Source: Phytoseiulus persimilis (lineage: Eukaryota > Arthropoda > Arachnida > Mesostigmata > Phytoseiidae). Taken from it: DNA of 64,000 nt. The notes beneath the pieces were generated by a model that worked only from the letters and a program-made list of their open reading frames with translations, was not told where the DNA came from and ran no database searches. Within the stretch, counting starts at the first letter, position 1, and each line of letters begins with the position of its first letter. The stretch spans positions 20,398,001 through 20,462,000 of the forward strand of contig CM075101.1 in assembly GCA_037576195.1 (NCBI GenBank). The letters run 5' to 3'. This document shows positions 62,148 to 64,000 of the stretch, piece by piece. The position numbers and the translations under genes are program-made.

Positions 62148-63427
62148 TCGACAGTAATCGTTGAGTTCGCAGGCACTTCCTGGGAAAGAGAGCGCTGTTC
62201 CGAATCCCGGGGGGTGTTGATTCAGCCAGAGAGACATGTTAGCCGTTCGTCAACTGCGCTTCATAATATAAAGATAATATAATATTCCCGTAGCCAGGGA
62301 CAAACTCTTATTCTTCCCTCCGGGACCTCGGATCAAATGGAGGGGTGTCGAGTTGACGGGTTGGATGCATCCTTAAGTAGATGTGAATGACCAGGACTCG
62401 GTTAAGAAACTATGGGTTCTGGAAAGGGAGGCTTCATACATCTTCGACTTTGTGCTTCCTGTTGGGGAGCGAAATCATATGCCGTCGGGAGCTCTCGATC
62501 TCGAGAAGATCTGGTAATGAAATGATGATTCCGCGGAAACGAGGAGAAGAACGCTCACTCGAAAATCTGTGCGAAATCAAATCTCTATGTTTGGAAACTC
62601 ATTGCTTGGTTCGCCAGGTTCTCACCTCTGATCATTGCTCCCCCCTTAGCCGGAAAGCATCGACTCCAACTGTAATTCACCTGAATTCACATGCTCTACA
62701 CATGTGTTGCGCCTGCTCTGCGAGACGGTTCGTGACCATTAGTAGATCTTACCGAGCATTTATCGGGCACGGGCTGCTGCCCCACGCGCCACCAACTGCG
62801 CGTCTGGGAATCCCTCAATGCTGCCTCCCTTCATTTTAAGAATCTCGAGAGAGTCAAGATCTTCGTGTCTCGTTTCAGAGGCATAGCGGCCGAAATATTG
62901 ACCTTATGGACTCTTGCTCAAGATGCAGAGCTCCAAAATCGATTCGAAGCAGTTTCGGTAATTTTTGAGTTCCTGGAATCCATCTTACTTTCGATCAAGA
63001 GCCAAATGAGGGCAGACCTCCCCGCCTGATTGGAGCAAATTTTCTCGAATAGCCCCGATTCCACTTGACTCTCGACTCTTCCGTCATGCACTCTGCCGCA
63101 ATGCCGGAATCGAGAGATTTTTTTCTCCGTTGAAAAACATCCCCACGGATAATCTGACCTCCTCGTCAGATCAGCTTGATGCGAAAGAACATCGTCCGTG
63201 AAGAGATTCTCGCTTCACGGTGTCTCTGTCGCCTGAACGGAAGTCAAATATGCTGTTTCCGTGTCGACAACTTGAAACAATGGAGAATATTCATCGATCT
63301 CTCCATCAGCAGCTCTGTCTGTATGACGACGGAATCGGCCTGCTTCCATGCATATATGACTGCTCGAAATCCCAGCTAATAAAACTCATCTTGTACTGAA
63401 AGGGCATGCTCAAATCGCGAAAATAAC

Positions 63428-63522
63428 GGATGTCCGCTTCCAATGTCCGTTTCTGCCTCGGATGTCCGCCGGACACGTGTCCGCTTTTTGCGGAAAAAAT
63501 GTCCGCTCATATGGCGTCCCTA
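63428..63522. repeat. Subterminal TGTCCGC array, right end of hAT element 2
   Basis: Contains GGATGTCCGCTT, AATGTCCGTTTC, GGATGTCCGCCGGACACG, GTGTCCGCTTTTTGCGG and ATGTCCGCTCAT, mirroring the left end. Confidence 0.75.
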
Positions 63523-63530
63523 TCAATTAG
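63523..63530. repeat. Target-site duplication, right copy (hAT element 2)
   Basis: TCAATTAG, identical to 62052-62059, directly follows the right inverted repeat. Confidence 0.9.
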
Positions 63531-64000
63531 ACACCGCGGTGACGAAACACCGTGTAAAACGTCGACAGAATCGGGAGACATTTGAGGAACTGGTTTATGT
63601 TTTGAACGATCCCATGGAGACTAAAAGCAATGCAGGGCCTGCGAAAGTCGCTGCCAATCGTGTCTCTCGTTTCAGGAGGCCGAATTCGAAGTTTTCAGCT
63701 GTGAGCGGCAAATCACGACCTTATTCCTTCCGTTCCTTATTTCACGCGAGCCACTCGTTCCAGTCCTCCCTCGATTTGAAAGATGTTCCCCGGAACCCAA
63801 GCGGTCCACAGGGCCCATGGTTCCGAAGTGAACATCGCCGCTTTGGGACGATCACCTGGAAAACTCTCCCAGCTAGCGGTTTGGAAGTCAGGTTTCGGTT
63901 TCAAAGGCCTAGAGGTCGACGACGGGAGCTTGCTGGGTTGGGGTCGGATCGAGGCTTGTGCGGTACGTGCTGCGTCTCCTTTGGAATCTTCTTCTTGGAA
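63531..64000. other. Window edge, possible start of an open frame
   Basis: From ATG 63784 a frame stays open to the end of the window (72 codons), with an in-frame stop just upstream of the ATG. It shows no domain that I recognise, and chance is a sufficient explanation. Confidence 0.2.

Larger units (their letters stand above)
62060..63522. mobile_element. hAT element 2 (1,463 bp), non-autonomous or decayed
   Basis: Ends are 24-bp terminal inverted repeats that match at 22 positions (left 62060-62083 starts TGGAGACGCCATATG; right 63499-63522 read inward starts TAGGGACGCCATATG). A perfect 8-bp target duplication flanks them. Both ends carry arrays of TGTCCGC/GCGGACA words, presumably transposase-binding sites. 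These differ completely from the GCGGTTA words of element 1, so the two belong to different families. Inside, 62736-63026 (+) is a 97-codon stop-free run without an early ATG; it may be a transposase remnant or captured sequence, but shows no BED finger or hAT C-terminal motif that I recognise. The frame 62387-62839 also has no known domain. Confidence 0.87.

Noticed and set aside
1..64000. CRISPR arrays, bacterial operons, prophage or plasmid features
   Set aside because: No regularly spaced direct repeats were seen, and spliced genes show that the window is eukaryotic.

Overview
This is a eukaryotic window. Genes are split by GT-AG introns, mostly about 80 to 230 bases long, base composition is roughly balanced, and polyadenylation signals follow two of the genes. 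The gene content (a CYP3-clan P450, a TMEM104 orthologue and an NCLX-type exchanger) with compact introns fits an arthropod. A mite or other arachnid is my best guess, but nothing in the window proves it.

Layout. 1-2.5 kb: the 3' part of a cytochrome P450 gene (+), whose membrane-anchor exon lies outside the window. 3.9-4.5 kb: a decayed hAT-like repeat. 5.8-8.9 kb: a complete 12-exon TMEM104 gene (+), 500 codons, ending near an AATAAA. 9.4-10.6 kb: a non-autonomous hAT element with a perfect 8-bp target duplication. 10.6-41.3 kb: about 31 kb in which I recognise no gene; it holds low-complexity tetranucleotide tracts, G runs and small hairpins. 41.3-43.4 kb: an intronless gene (+) for a CxxC / SGNH-like / Gln-Lys-rich protein. 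45.6-46.2 kb: weak coding candidates. 46.5-48.3 kb: a two-exon sodium/calcium exchanger gene of the NCLX type (+). 48.3-62 kb: another gene-poor stretch with tetranucleotide repeats and one possible signal-peptide exon. 62.06-63.52 kb: a second, different hAT element, again with a perfect 8-bp target duplication.

The four recognised genes all lie on the + strand but belong to unrelated processes: ER oxidation, amino-acid-transporter-like membrane function, possible RNA or nucleic-acid association, and organellar Ca2+ exchange. I see no sign of an operon or shared pathway. Points most worth attention are the two hAT insertions with different TIR and subterminal repeat families, the unusual three-part SGNH-like protein that seems to lack the catalytic histidine, a 42-nt intron in the P450, and the two long gene-free blocks beside compact genes.
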